DNA of 64,000 nt from JAUVKA01 sp964465145 (GCA_964465145.1 CAYXJR010000010.1:1-64000); one strand, 5' to 3'; shown: positions 7,958 through 17,755, counted from the first letter of the stretch. The notes: generated by a model from the sequence alone, not told the origin. Made by a program: numbers and translations.

Positions 7958-9103
7958 CTACCTAAATGTATAGAACACCAATACAGGATTATCCTCCTCT
8001 TCCATTGCTCTGATTATGTTCATAAAGCCATCAGGATAATTGTAATCCTCATTGTTTAATATCTGATCTCTTTTTTCAATCAAATAAGTTGGATGGACAA
8101 AGCTTACAAATTCAGATTGACAGGTAATTGCCATCGCATGATATGTTCCTGAATACAGGATATCATCTTCTGAGATTTTGAAGATTTCTTTTGTTTTTCT
8201 GTTGAGGGCCATCATGGCCCTTCCATATCTTCCTGGTTTGGTTTCACTGGTGACACCAAAGTAGAATAGTTCTTTAGTTTCCAGAAAGGGGAAATCCAGT
8301 AGTAACTTGTTTGGTGGATAGGGATAGCCATTACTTTCCAGGTATGCATCCTGTTCCGCAGGGGTGCATTTATTGGGCCCGAAATCAAAACAATATTTAG
8401 GATAGAGTGCCTCCTGGCTTATAGAATACACTGTATCAAAGTGAGTTGCTGAATAGAGGTAATGGCCTTCAGCGGCCCTGAACAGGAGGCGTCCCCCGAT
8501 AGCAAGCTGCCCTGTCGACCATTTTACGGTATCTAAAAAAGCACCTGTATCAATGTTACCTAGTCTGAAATAGTATCCCCTGCGATTTATTGCAACATAA
8601 TCAGTGTTGTTCAAAAATTGCATGTCACTATAATAGGCTCCAAGGCTTTTATCTCCAATAAGCTCTCCGTCCAGGGAATATTCAATGACCTTTTTCTGGT
8701 CGGCAGCTACCAGGTAAATGCTTTTTAAATCTGTTGAAAATGAGAATCCTATTAAATCAGTATATTCCCCGGGGCCTTTGCCAAATCCGCCGAATTTGTA
8801 TAGGAATTTCCCCTTTTCGTCAAATACCATAATTCCCCTCTTACGGTCGAAATCCATCACAAATATTTTTCCATCAACCTGATCCACCTGGCTTATCTGG
8901 CCTATCATGCAATCAGGACTTTTCTCCAGGGGGACCAGCCTGATAGAATTCACCATTTCTGAAAATTTCACAGCAGGCGGAGGGCTGGATATTCTCAAGG
9001 AGATTTTAATTGGTTCACCAGGAATGTTTTTACCTGTTTCTGGCGTACAGGCAAATAGCCCGATCACAAGGATCAGGATTATAAAATTTGATTTTGTAAA
9101 CAT
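7958..9103 (-). CDS. 6-bladed beta-propeller lipoprotein
   Basis: A 381-aa lipoprotein with signal peptide MFTKSNFIILILVIGLFAC and lipobox Cys 19. The fold markers of the family are all present in order: SIRLVPLEKSPDCMIG, blade 1 IFVMDFDRKRGIMVFD, the hallmark GKFLYKFGGFGKGPGEYTD at about 97-115, and the C-terminal EEEDNPVLVFYTF closure. It is the best intact member in the window and serves as the reference for the broken copies. It is the last gene of a three-gene operon (10347-11621, 9134-10342, then this one), 30 bp after its neighbour. Function unknown; cell-surface or periplasmic. Confidence 0.85.
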   Translation of the reverse strand: MFTKSNFIILILVIGLFACTPETGKNIPGEPIKISLRISSPPPAVKFSEMVNSIRLVPLEKSPDCMIGQISQVDQVDGKIFVMDFDRKRGIMVFDEKGKFLYKFGGFGKGPGEYTDLIGFSFSTDLKSIYLVAADQKKVIEYSLDGELIGDKSLGAYYSDMQFLNNTDYVAINRRGYYFRLGNIDTGAFLDTVKWSTGQLAIGGRLLFRAAEGHYLYSATHFDTVYSISQEALYPKYCFDFGPNKCTPAEQDAYLESNGYPYPPNKLLLDFPFLETKELFYFGVTSETKPGRYGRAMMALNRKTKEIFKISEDDILYSGTYHAMAITCQSEFVSFVHPTYLIEKRDQILNNEDYNYPDGFMNIIRAMEEEDNPVLVFYTFR

Positions 9104-9133
9104 TTGGTTTGTCTTAGTTAGGGGTTTTTGGCC

Positions 9134-10342
9134 TTACTGGTTTGTTCCCGGATAATCTGCCGGCAGTGCAGTAACAAGTTTGGTCTGAGTATCCAAATAA
9201 TCCCAGATCACTTCGCCACCCTTTACTGTGTAATTTCCCTGGCCATCAAATAGCAAAACAGGGATGATACCGGATTCATCCGGCGAAATTGTCAGATAAG
9301 CCACCCTGGCATCATCCATATCATGATTTGAATTCCAATAATAAAAGACCAGTAAGTTATCATCCAGTAGGATGGATTTTGCTGGAGGTACTTGATTTAG
9401 GTCTGTAATTTTTGACTGAATTGGGTAATTCTTATCTGGGATATAGAGCAGATAAATAGATTTTTTCAACGATTTGTCCCAATAAAAACGCTTTTCCATA
9501 AGCAAGGACCTTACATATGCCATGGATGGGCTAATATTCTCAGATTTCTGTAAGTCGTTGATATCAGTCCATGCATGCCTTATCTCAAATCCTTGCTCGC
9601 CGACTTGATCATAAAACACCGATAGTAAAAAGTGCTTCAGCGTTCCATGGAACTCAGTAACCCGATTCTTTCCCCATGTCCTTCTCCGTAACACATTTTC
9701 CTCTATTTGATCAACATAAAAGGCCGATCCTGAAAAGGCAAATGATACTTGCTGAGTTGATCCATCAGGGTTCGTTTTATCCTTATTATACCAGAAATAA
9801 TCGAGGAAATATACCAATTTATATCCCAGATATTTATTGATTATCTCCAATGGTTCTGTTGCGTTTCCGGTTAGCTTTTCACCATCGTAATAAAAATATA
9901 TATCTGTTGGATTTATCACCTCACAAAATCGACCTAAAGGATCACCCAAAACATGTTCCTTGAATTTCTCATAGCCAAATTTCCAGTTGGCGGGATTTGC
10001 TCTTTTAACAATTTCAGCCAACTCAATCACATTGCCTTGCATCCTGACATTCAGTTCAATAGGGTTTCCGGGATTAAGGGTTAGTGTTTTGGTTAGTGGG
10101 CGATAACTAACATGTCGGAATACCAGCTCAAGCTCACCTATAGGTATTTTTTCCAGTCGATATTCTCCCTTTGTATTTGTTGTGGTTCCCTTTGATGTAA
10201 ATGGGATAAAAACGGTCAGGTCCTGAACCGGGTTTCCTGCAGAATCGCTAACCACCCCAAATATTTCAGTAAGTTTTTGCTGTCCCTGGTTTGATCCGAT
10301 CAAAGCAGTTAAAATTATTATCAGAGCCAATATCTTTTTCAT
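9134..10342 (-). CDS. CarboxypepD_reg-domain exported protein
   Basis: A 402-aa exported protein with signal peptide MKKILALIIILTALIGSNQG. Residues about 25-105 form a carboxypeptidase-regulatory-like (Ig-type) domain (IFGVVSDSAGNPVQDLTVFI, GEYRLEKIPIGELELVF). The rest resembles a Bacteroidota family of unknown function with a FGYEKFKEHVLGD motif, a single CEVINPTDIYF strand and the NKYLGYKLVYFLDYFWY segment near residue 170-190. It is the middle gene of the operon, 4 bp after the gene at 10347-11621. The regulatory domain normally mediates protein-protein or outer-membrane contacts; the rest has no assigned activity. Confidence 0.8.
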   Translation of the reverse strand: MKKILALIIILTALIGSNQGQQKLTEIFGVVSDSAGNPVQDLTVFIPFTSKGTTTNTKGEYRLEKIPIGELELVFRHVSYRPLTKTLTLNPGNPIELNVRMQGNVIELAEIVKRANPANWKFGYEKFKEHVLGDPLGRFCEVINPTDIYFYYDGEKLTGNATEPLEIINKYLGYKLVYFLDYFWYNKDKTNPDGSTQQVSFAFSGSAFYVDQIEENVLRRRTWGKNRVTEFHGTLKHFLLSVFYDQVGEQGFEIRHAWTDINDLQKSENISPSMAYVRSLLMEKRFYWDKSLKKSIYLLYIPDKNYPIQSKITDLNQVPPAKSILLDDNLLVFYYWNSNHDMDDARVAYLTISPDESGIIPVLLFDGQGNYTVKGGEVIWDYLDTQTKLVTALPADYPGTNQ

Positions 10343-10346
10343 GGTA

Positions 10347-11621
10347 TTATATTTTCATCCGGTATAAATTTGTATAATAAGGATAACTTTTAACCTGATA
10401 TATAAAATAGACTACATTCCCATCGACTCTAATTTTATCAATATTAGGTAAATCAGGAATTTCGATCTCATTTATTATGTTACCATTATCAGGGTTGATT
10501 TCTTTAAGAATTGCACGATGACCAACGTGATGAAACAAAGCATATATTTTATTAGTTGATTCATCCTTCAAAATAATTTGTTTGAACTCCTTCTGATTTA
10601 ATTCTCTGGTTTTAATTAGCCAAAAATAGGTGCGGGGGATTGAGTGAAATTCTATCGGGATAATGCGTTTAGTCTGGCCGATTGAATCAAAGAATTCAAT
10701 ATGATCATCAAAAAAATCAAAAATTAATACTTCATCATTTAGAGAGATAATTGGTGCACTGACATTCTTTGAGACTGTTTTTAATTGAGTTCTTGGTGGC
10801 TCAACATACCGCTGGTCTCCATATGGATCCTTAACGGTTTTAACAAATTGAGGCCTATATGCATCGGGCCCGGTCCTTAAGGTGCTATTCACCATTTTAG
10901 AAGATTTTTGAAAGAACAGACTTTCTCCAAACATCAGTTTAATAGGGAAAATGTATTTCAAGAAATTTGGGTAACTTGTTGTGTAAGAAATCTTTATTGA
11001 ATCTCCGGATAAATCGATTTGCTGAACGTTTTGTCGGGTTAAAACATGAAAAGAACCCATGAAATCTTCAAAAAGGTATACATGCTCAGGGGTCAGGTGT
11101 TCAGGAATCTTGATTTGCTTTCCCATATTCTTTACAGGAAGATTAGCAATATGATGGCCCTGTAAATCAGTTAAATATAATCTTTGATCAGTTTGTTTAC
11201 GGAAAGGTGAAGCAACTAATATCATTCTGTCTCCATCGACTGCATAATCAATAACATTCAGGGTATCGCCCAAGTGTACTTTCTGGATAACTTCAGCCGA
11301 AATGGTCACTTCATCGATCTGTGTTACTTCAGGAGAAAGGTAAATCTCTATTTTTCGCTGACTTGCCTTGCTAACCAACACCTGGTCAATAGCATAGCCA
11401 ATGTGGGAGAAGTATAAAAGGGCAGGAAGAGTCTCGACCATTATTTCGAAATATCCCTGATCATTAGTTATGGTTCCAGCTGATTTACCGACAAGCGTGA
11501 TATTCACATCAGATAAAGCTTGCTGCGTTTCAAGGTCATAAACATAACCGCTTATCAGGTGCTTTTGAGTAAAAGCACCTGATAAGCACATTAGCACCAA
11601 GAGGGTATAACTTCTGAGCAT
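10347..11621 (-). CDS. CarboxypepD_reg plus propeller-like protein, type A
   Basis: A 424-aa exported protein (signal peptide MLRSYTLLVLMCLSGAFTQ). Residues about 22-110 form a CarboxypepD_reg domain (ISGYVYDLETQQALSDVNIT, GYFEIMVETLP, then SHIGY). The remaining 300 residues are beta-rich with recurring propeller-like strands and end NVVYFIYQVKSYPYYTNLYRMK. Four other members occur in the window (20879, 42534, 44323 and a fragment at 45609), all ending in the same YF-Y-x-YxxxLYRM form, so this is a local paralogous family. It is first in its operon, with its own promoter at 11643-11685. Role unknown; probably periplasmic or at the outer membrane. Confidence 0.8.
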   Translation of the reverse strand: MLRSYTLLVLMCLSGAFTQKHLISGYVYDLETQQALSDVNITLVGKSAGTITNDQGYFEIMVETLPALLYFSHIGYAIDQVLVSKASQRKIEIYLSPEVTQIDEVTISAEVIQKVHLGDTLNVIDYAVDGDRMILVASPFRKQTDQRLYLTDLQGHHIANLPVKNMGKQIKIPEHLTPEHVYLFEDFMGSFHVLTRQNVQQIDLSGDSIKISYTTSYPNFLKYIFPIKLMFGESLFFQKSSKMVNSTLRTGPDAYRPQFVKTVKDPYGDQRYVEPPRTQLKTVSKNVSAPIISLNDEVLIFDFFDDHIEFFDSIGQTKRIIPIEFHSIPRTYFWLIKTRELNQKEFKQIILKDESTNKIYALFHHVGHRAILKEINPDNGNIINEIEIPDLPNIDKIRVDGNVVYFIYQVKSYPYYTNLYRMKI

Positions 11622-11642
11622 TGATAGTGCTGGTTTAATACA

Positions 11643-11685
11643 GGAGGGACGACTTAAAGATAGTTGATTCTTATTGTTAAAGCAA
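11643..11685 (-). promoter_or_regulatory. Promoter with C-rich start, CarboxypepD_reg operon
   Basis: On the minus strand, TTG (11685-11683), a 20-nt spacer, TATCTTTA (11662-11655) and then GTCGTCCCTCC (11653-11643) where transcription should start. The same order of elements precedes six other surface-protein transcription units in this window. Confidence 0.65.
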
Positions 11686-12061
11686 AAAGGCGGTGCAATA
11701 ATCTATGCGGGAGACAATTTTCAAAGCAGAAGCACAGGGATTAATATTATTCCCTGGAATAGGATAAATGAAGGCCCTTTTGATTTGTAAATGGGTTAGA
11801 ACCACTATTTAGTAGAATCTAAAGCATCCTAAATCCGTGCCGTGCGCTCGAAAACTCGCGGGAGAGGGGGGCTGATTCTCACTTCTAATTCTCTGATTCT
11901 CCGATTCTCCGAATCACCGAGTTATGTCAAGCAGTTAACAATAATATCCACTCACTTGCCGTTTCCCATATAAGTCATGTTGAAATATTATATATTTTAA
12001 CAAAGCCAAAGCCAAGTCAAAAAAGGGTCCCCACCCGGTAACCTAAATGTAATTGCATATT
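11686..12061. other. Intergenic region between divergent operons
   Basis: About 375 bp without a supported gene. It contains an 8-bp periodic stretch around 11885-11925 (TCTCTGAT, TCTCCGAT, TCTCCGAA, TCACCGAG), part of the short-period repeats seen in many gaps here. The promoter of the exporter operon should lie in the AT-rich part (11960-12005), but I could not pick a convincing -33/-7 pair. Confidence 0.5.
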
Positions 12062-13321
12062 ATGAGGTATGGATTGTTAAGCTTTATAGTTATCCTGATT
12101 ATACTTCCAGCTTGCAAAAGCAAACACTCATCAATAGTTACATACGATCTTGAACCCCGCGATTTAGTGGAAAAAATCTACGAAACCGGCACTTTGGAAT
12201 CAGCCAATAACTTTGTGATCATAACTCCTGCTTTGAGCTCCTCTGATGTAAAAGTTGCCGATGTAGTTGACGAAGGATCTTACGTGAAAAAGGGCGACAC
12301 CATTTGTATACTTGAGGCTTCAGATATCCTGGGTTATTTTGACACATACAGTGAAAAACTGGAGTCAGTGAAAGCCAATCTGGTGAAGCAGGAAGCGGAT
12401 AATGCTTATAATATCAGTATACTCCGTGACCAGGTGGAGAAAAACACCGCCCAGATGTCTATCTCTCAACTGGACTCTATTCAAATCAAATTTGCCCCGC
12501 CCATTAAACAAAGGATAATGGAATTGGAGCTGGAGAAAGCCCGCGTAGTAGAGAGAAAACTAAACAAGAAACTACAGGCCCAGGCAAAGATCAATGAGCA
12601 GACAGTCCGCCAGTTGCAGGCGCAGGTTATCCAAAGCGAACAACTGGTACAAAGATTCCAGGATCAGCTGGATTTGCTGATTATTACTGCTCCGAAGGAT
12701 GGAATGGTTGTTTACTCAAATTCTCCAATGATGATGATGATAATGATGGGTGGTGGAGGATCAGGAACTTCAGGTGGTAAGTTGAAAGTAGGAAGTAGTG
12801 TCGGTAGGAGAATGCCCCTTATCGACCTGCCAGACCTTAACGATATGCAGGTACAGCTCATGGTTCTGGAAGGTAATTACAAACGAATAGAAAAGGGGCA
12901 AAAAGTTATTATCAGGCCAGAGGCCGTAGAGGGGGTAATCACAACAGGAGTGGTTAAGAATAAGGCAATGGTTGGTAAGATCACGAATCGGGATTCTAAA
13001 ATTAAAAGTTATGAGGTCATAGTCACTGTTGACAGTTTAGATAATCTGCTTTTGCCGGGATTAAGCGCAAACTGCGAAATCGTCATTAACCATGTTCAGG
13101 ACACCATTGTGGTGCCAACCATGGCCATATATCAAAGAGATAGTTCAAAAATAGTCTATGTGTTACATGGAGAGCTATTTACCCCTGTAATTATTGAAAC
13201 GGGTTTGTCGAATAGCACAGAAACCATTGTCACCAGTGGGCTTACCGGTCATGAGACCATCGCCCTGATTGAACCACCCATGAATTACATCGAGAAACAA
13301 AAAAATACAACTGATGAGTAA
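12062..13321 (+). CDS. Periplasmic adaptor lipoprotein 1 of MacB-type exporter
   Basis: A 419-aa HlyD/MacA-type adaptor. I prefer ATG 12062 over an upstream TTG because it gives a clean lipoprotein signal (LLSFIVILIILPAC, Cys about 18). Order: first lipoyl half (GSYVKKGDTICILE), an alpha-helical hairpin about 90-200 rich in Gln/Lys, second lipoyl half (TAPKDGMVVYS), beta-barrel (IDLPDLNDMQVQL) and membrane-proximal domain. An unusual insertion PMMMMIMMGGGGSGTSGG sits between the second lipoyl half and the barrel; the other two adaptors lack it. First of three tandem adaptor genes, overlapping the next by 8 bp. Family role: it bridges the inner-membrane ABC pump and TolC. Confidence 0.87.
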   Translation: MRYGLLSFIVILIILPACKSKHSSIVTYDLEPRDLVEKIYETGTLESANNFVIITPALSSSDVKVADVVDEGSYVKKGDTICILEASDILGYFDTYSEKLESVKANLVKQEADNAYNISILRDQVEKNTAQMSISQLDSIQIKFAPPIKQRIMELELEKARVVERKLNKKLQAQAKINEQTVRQLQAQVIQSEQLVQRFQDQLDLLIITAPKDGMVVYSNSPMMMMIMMGGGGSGTSGGKLKVGSSVGRRMPLIDLPDLNDMQVQLMVLEGNYKRIEKGQKVIIRPEAVEGVITTGVVKNKAMVGKITNRDSKIKSYEVIVTVDSLDNLLLPGLSANCEIVINHVQDTIVVPTMAIYQRDSSKIVYVLHGELFTPVIIETGLSNSTETIVTSGLTGHETIALIEPPMNYIEKQKNTTDE

Positions 13322-14546
13322 ATACCTGATCCTATTCCTTTTAACCGGTCTGCTGGCGTGTAATGGAAAAAATGGCCTTGAAGTCCCAACCACAGAGGTA
13401 AAACTTGGAACCTTTACGGAAGAGATGACCGAGGAAGGCGTTGTTCAAGCGGTCAATTCAACTGCCATAACCTGTCCAAGAATCTCATACCGGTATGGGG
13501 CATTAAAAATTGCCTCAATCATGGAAGACGGAAGCCAGGTGAACGCGGGTGATACCCTTTTGGTATTCGATCCCTCAGAGATAAAGAAGGCCATTATCAC
13601 TGCCGAACAACAGCTGGAAATAGCTAAAGCTGAGTACGAGAAAATGAAGGCCACTCAGGAGTCAGAAATTGAGGATCTTGAAGCTGACCTGGAGATTTCG
13701 GGAATCTCCCAGGAAATATCAAAAATCAATTATGAGAATGCTGTTTTTGAATCAGAGATTACTAAAAAGGAAATCAAATTACAATTGGAAACTGCCATTA
13801 TTTCCCTTGAGAGGGCTGCTGAACAAATTGAAAACCGCAAAAAGATCCATCATGAAGAGCTTTACCAAAAAAAACTCAGTATGAATCAGCTAATCAAAAC
13901 CCTGGATGAGGCCAATAACTCGCTCAACCTCTTATTCGTGGTGAGTCCATCTAATGGAATAGCTATTGTAAAAGACAATTGGATGACAGGACTGAAATGG
14001 CAGGTAGGAGAGCAGCCATATTCAGGATTTCCTATCATCGATTTACCGGATCTGGACCAGATGAAGATCGAAGTAAAGATTAACGAAGTAGATGTTTCAA
14101 AAGTAAAACCAGGGCTTCAGGTTGTTATTACTCCAGATGCCTATTCTGATACAACTTATACCGGAGAGATCACAACTGTGGCTAATCTCGCCCAGGCCAA
14201 AGACAGAGAATCGAAAATTAAGATTTTCCCGGTTCAGATAATGGTTCATGGGAAGAACAGTAAACTATTACCCGGATTGACCGTGAGCTGCAGGATTCTG
14301 GTAAATGAAATTAACGATGTCCTTTATCTCCCTGTAGAATCAGTATTTGACGAACAGGGAAACACCTATGTATATGTTAAGACCAATTCTGGATTTAAGA
14401 GGCAGGATGTCAAAATTGGAAATACAAATAATGATTTTGCAATAGTCCTTGAAGGTTTGTCTGAAGGAGATGAAGTAGCACTTGCTGATCCATTCCTGAA
14501 CAGAGAGGAAAATAGTGACAAGGACCAGGCCTTGAACAACAAATGA
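13314..14546 (+). CDS. Periplasmic adaptor lipoprotein 2 of MacB-type exporter
   Basis: A 410-aa HlyD/MacA-type lipoprotein (signal MSKYLILFLLTGLLAC, Cys 16). Lipoyl halves at about 68-90 (IMEDGSQVNAGDTLLVFDPS) and 205-240, a long coiled-coil hairpin between about 95 and 205 (Glu/Lys/Ile-rich), then barrel motif IIDLPDLDQMKIEVKINEVD and a C-terminal domain ending in LSEGDEVALADPF. It is clearly paralogous to, but strongly diverged from, its two neighbours, so they are not a recent duplication. Its start overlaps adaptor 1 by 8 bp and its stop overlaps adaptor 3 by 4 bp, which implies coupled translation and similar amounts. Confidence 0.87.
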   Translation: MSKYLILFLLTGLLACNGKNGLEVPTTEVKLGTFTEEMTEEGVVQAVNSTAITCPRISYRYGALKIASIMEDGSQVNAGDTLLVFDPSEIKKAIITAEQQLEIAKAEYEKMKATQESEIEDLEADLEISGISQEISKINYENAVFESEITKKEIKLQLETAIISLERAAEQIENRKKIHHEELYQKKLSMNQLIKTLDEANNSLNLLFVVSPSNGIAIVKDNWMTGLKWQVGEQPYSGFPIIDLPDLDQMKIEVKINEVDVSKVKPGLQVVITPDAYSDTTYTGEITTVANLAQAKDRESKIKIFPVQIMVHGKNSKLLPGLTVSCRILVNEINDVLYLPVESVFDEQGNTYVYVKTNSGFKRQDVKIGNTNNDFAIVLEGLSEGDEVALADPFLNREENSDKDQALNNK

Positions 14547-15784
14547 TTAAGCTAAGTACCATGAAAATATCAGATTATATCCATGGCCTGGTAAGGGGAA
14601 CTGTGATTGTTCTCATTTTGATGATCCAGATCGCATGCAACGAGGGTTCTTATGATGAGCTTACAGTCATGAAAGGCCCTTTCAGGCAGTCGATCACAGA
14701 AACCGGAGAATTGATAGCTATTAAGGCTGTGGCAATTCCAATGCCTGCGGTCAATTATCAATATGGGTATGAATTCAAGATCATTGAAATGGTCGATAAT
14801 GGAACCATGGTTAAGAAGGGGGATACAATCGTAAAACTGGATCCATCTTCAATCCAAAAATATATTATCAGCCGGCAAGAATCTCTTGAAAATGAAAATG
14901 CAGCTGCTAATAAACAAGCCGTTGAGATACAAAATAGTATACAGGAGTTAGAGGCTAAACTGAAGACTGAACAGGCATCATACAATTTAAAAAAGCTTGA
15001 ACTGGACAGAGGCCAATACGAATCAGAAAATAAGAAAAAAATCAAGGAGCTGGAGTTTCAGCAGGCCACAATCAAACTGAACAAGGTGAAACGGCAGCTC
15101 AAAATGAAACCTATACTCAACAATTATGATCAAAAGGTCCAGAACATAAAGGTTTTGCAGAAGGAAGCTGAATTGCAGGGGGCCTTCGATGCCCTCGAAA
15201 GGATGTCAATTCCCTGTCCCGAAGAGGGCTTGTTCCAGGTAGGGGAAAGCATGTATAGCTATCCACGTAAGGATCTAAAAGTGGGTGATGCGGTTTATCA
15301 GGGAGCCCTGATTGCCAGGATCCCTGATATCAACAGGATGAAAGTAAAAAGCTTTGTAAATGAAGCAGATTTCACAAAGGTTGCTTTAGGAACCAAAGTC
15401 ATTGTAAGGTTGGATGCCTTGCCCTCCGTGCCATTTAATGGTACGATAACCGAAATCAGTAAGATCTGCCTACCAAGGGAGAAAGAAAAAGTATTTAATG
15501 TTCAGGTAGAAATTCAGGAATCTGATCTGAGGTTAAAACCCGGGATGACGGTGAGCTGTGAGTATATCTGCCACGAAAGCGAAAATGAATTGTACGTTCC
15601 AAACAATTGTGTATTGAAAGAAAATGGCCATGCTTACTTATTTATTGATAAGGGCAGCAGGCCAGAGAAGGTTGAAATTAAGGTGGGTCCTTCCAACAGC
15701 TATCACACAATGATATACGGAGATTTTCGTCCCGGACAAAAACTAATCCCTTTTGAAAGCATCCTCAAACAAAAAAGCACCTAG
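14543..15784 (+). CDS. Periplasmic adaptor lipoprotein 3 of MacB-type exporter
   Basis: A 413-aa HlyD/MacA-type adaptor. Two starts are possible (ATG 14543, overlapping the previous stop by 4 bp, or ATG 14561); the overlap favours the first. The lipoprotein signal ends MIQIAC (Cys about 32 from 14543). Lipoyl halves (IIEMVDNGTMVKKGDTIVKL and CPEEGLFQVGE) flank a Gln/Lys/Glu-rich helical hairpin. The barrel region reads IPDINRMKVKSFVNEADF. It is followed after 3 bp by the permease gene. Together with adaptors 1 and 2 it suggests a heteromeric adaptor ring, or three alternative adaptors for one pump. Confidence 0.87.
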   Translation: MIKLSTMKISDYIHGLVRGTVIVLILMIQIACNEGSYDELTVMKGPFRQSITETGELIAIKAVAIPMPAVNYQYGYEFKIIEMVDNGTMVKKGDTIVKLDPSSIQKYIISRQESLENENAAANKQAVEIQNSIQELEAKLKTEQASYNLKKLELDRGQYESENKKKIKELEFQQATIKLNKVKRQLKMKPILNNYDQKVQNIKVLQKEAELQGAFDALERMSIPCPEEGLFQVGESMYSYPRKDLKVGDAVYQGALIARIPDINRMKVKSFVNEADFTKVALGTKVIVRLDALPSVPFNGTITEISKICLPREKEKVFNVQVEIQESDLRLKPGMTVSCEYICHESENELYVPNNCVLKENGHAYLFIDKGSRPEKVEIKVGPSNSYHTMIYGDFRPGQKLIPFESILKQKST

Positions 15785-15787
15785 ACC

Positions 15788-17026
15788 ATGCAAATAAGTG
15801 AAAACGTAAATCTGGCTATTATAAGCTTGATCGATCATAAATTTCGGTCGTTTCTTACCATTCTTGGTATCATTTTCGGTGTAGCCTCGGTGATTGCCAT
15901 GGTATCTATCGGGGAAGGTGCCAAAAAACAGGCCATCGCCAAATACCAGGACCTTGGAGTCAGTAATATCATTGTCAGAGACAAAGATATGACCGACAAG
16001 GAGTTGGAGGAGGTCAGGATGAAATTTTCCAAAGGCCTGTCCCTGGAAGATGCTATGGCGATCGAGGATATTGTTCCGGGAGTGGTTAGTGTTGCACCTC
16101 AATCAGAAACGAAGCTGGATGCAAAATTTGGAGACAAGGCATCCAAAGCCACTGTTATCGGGATTACTCCTGCTATTCTGGATGTGCTTAATTACACTAC
16201 AGAGAAAGGTGAATTCATCAATGCCGATCATTATGAAAGGCAGTTAAAAGTTTGCATTCTCGGTTCGAATATTGCCAGGGAACTATTCAGTTATGAGAGT
16301 CCCATTGGCCAGAGTGTAAAGCTTGATGATCAGTGGTTTGAAATCATTGGGGTAATGGAAACCAAGGCTCTATTTACAGAAACCGTGGGCGAATTGGCAT
16401 CTCGTGACCTGAACAATGATGTTTACATCCCTCTGTCAACCTTCAATAAGCGTATTCCTCGGGAAAACCCATTTGCAAGCGAAATAAAGCAATTGACCGT
16501 CAAGCTTGAGAATTCTGAGAGGATGGTTGAAACAGCTGCTGTAATCCGGAGTATCTTGGACCGCCACCATTTCAACACCAACGATTTCAGCATCATTGTT
16601 CCTTATGAGTTAATGAAACAAGAGGAGAAAGAGAGCAGGATATACAATTTCCTGCTGGCTTCCATTGCCGCCATATCATTGATTGTAGGGGGCATTGGAA
16701 TTATGAATATCATGCTGGCATCGGTTTTGGAACGTACCAGGGAGATCGGTATCCGCAGAGCCATTGGCGGCCGCAAAATCCACATTTTGAAACAGTTTAT
16801 AACCGAGGCAGTGGTTCTTAGTATTACCGGTGGTATCATTGGTGTACTACTGGGAATCTCATTTTCTGTGGGGATTACCTGGGTCACAGATATTGAAACC
16901 TCCATCACCCTGTATTCAATTTTTATTGCATTTGCTTTTTCCGTGATTGTTGGGATCACATTCGGCTATCTTCCTGCAAAAAGGGCAGCTGATCTAAAGC
17001 CAATTGAATCAATTCGACATGAGTAG
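15788..17026 (+). CDS. MacB-type ABC transporter permease
   Basis: A 412-aa type VII (MacB/LolC-like) ABC permease. It has the standard form: TM1 near residues 20-40 (FRSFLTILGIIFGVASVIAM), a periplasmic MacB_PCD domain about 45-285, and three C-terminal TMs about 290-400 with the coupling motif ERTREIGIRRAIGGRK. It lacks a fused ATPase, so the separate ATPase 22 bp downstream is its partner. Such permeases do not carry substrate through a channel; they drive adaptor/TolC export of periplasmic peptides, siderophores or toxins by mechanotransmission (family knowledge). Substrate unknown. Confidence 0.92.
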   Translation: MQISENVNLAIISLIDHKFRSFLTILGIIFGVASVIAMVSIGEGAKKQAIAKYQDLGVSNIIVRDKDMTDKELEEVRMKFSKGLSLEDAMAIEDIVPGVVSVAPQSETKLDAKFGDKASKATVIGITPAILDVLNYTTEKGEFINADHYERQLKVCILGSNIARELFSYESPIGQSVKLDDQWFEIIGVMETKALFTETVGELASRDLNNDVYIPLSTFNKRIPRENPFASEIKQLTVKLENSERMVETAAVIRSILDRHHFNTNDFSIIVPYELMKQEEKESRIYNFLLASIAAISLIVGGIGIMNIMLASVLERTREIGIRRAIGGRKIHILKQFITEAVVLSITGGIIGVLLGISFSVGITWVTDIETSITLYSIFIAFAFSVIVGITFGYLPAKRAADLKPIESIRHE

Positions 17027-17048
17027 TTCATCTAAATAAATAAAAACC

Positions 17049-17732
17049 ATGCTTATCAATATTACCGATTTAAAAAAGGATTACCTGATGGGTCATTTTG
17101 AAGTTAATGCTCTACGGGACGTCAATCTACAGATAGGTGAAAATGAGTTTGTAGCCATCATGGGACCCTCCGGATCGGGTAAATCAACACTGATGAATAT
17201 CCTGGGTTGTCTGGACACACCAACGGAAGGAAAATATTTTTTCGAATCCGTAGATATAACCCAATTGGATGATGATGAATTATCAATAATCCGAAACAAA
17301 AATATCGGCTTTATCTTCCAGTCGTTTAATCTTCTACCCAGAATGAGCGCTTTGCAAAATGTGGAATTGCCGCTCATGTACGCTGATGTAGAAAAGTCTG
17401 TCAGGCATAAGCTGGCCATAGCTTCTTTGGAAAAAGTGGGACTTAGCGACCGTATGCATCACAAGCCGACTGAACTCTCAGGGGGACAGCGGCAGCGTGT
17501 TTCCATTGCCAGAGCCCTGGTGAATAATCCCGGCATCATTCTGGCCGATGAGCCCACCGGAGCACTTGATTCAACAAGCAGCGAAGAGATAATGCGGATA
17601 TTCAAGCAACTTCACGAGGAAGGTAACACAATCATTGTTATTACCCATGAAAAAGATATTGCCGCCTGCACAAAGCGGATTCTCCAGTTAAAGGATGGAA
17701 TGATCATTAGTGATAGTTTCAACCTGAATTAA
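17049..17732 (+). CDS. ABC transporter ATP-binding protein (LolD/MacB-type)
   Basis: A 227-aa ATPase with all motifs: Walker A GPSGSGKST (39-47), Q-loop FQSFNLLP (about 90), signature LSGGQRQR (143-150), Walker B IILADEPTGALD (163-174) and switch His 200. Length and sequence are typical of the LolD/MacB/FtsE subfamily. It is between the permease and the TolC gene in the same operon, so it powers the three-adaptor exporter. Confidence 0.95.
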   Translation: MLINITDLKKDYLMGHFEVNALRDVNLQIGENEFVAIMGPSGSGKSTLMNILGCLDTPTEGKYFFESVDITQLDDDELSIIRNKNIGFIFQSFNLLPRMSALQNVELPLMYADVEKSVRHKLAIASLEKVGLSDRMHHKPTELSGGQRQRVSIARALVNNPGIILADEPTGALDSTSSEEIMRIFKQLHEEGNTIIVITHEKDIAACTKRILQLKDGMIISDSFNLN

Positions 17733-17755
17733 TCTTCACCCGATAGCAAACTCTT

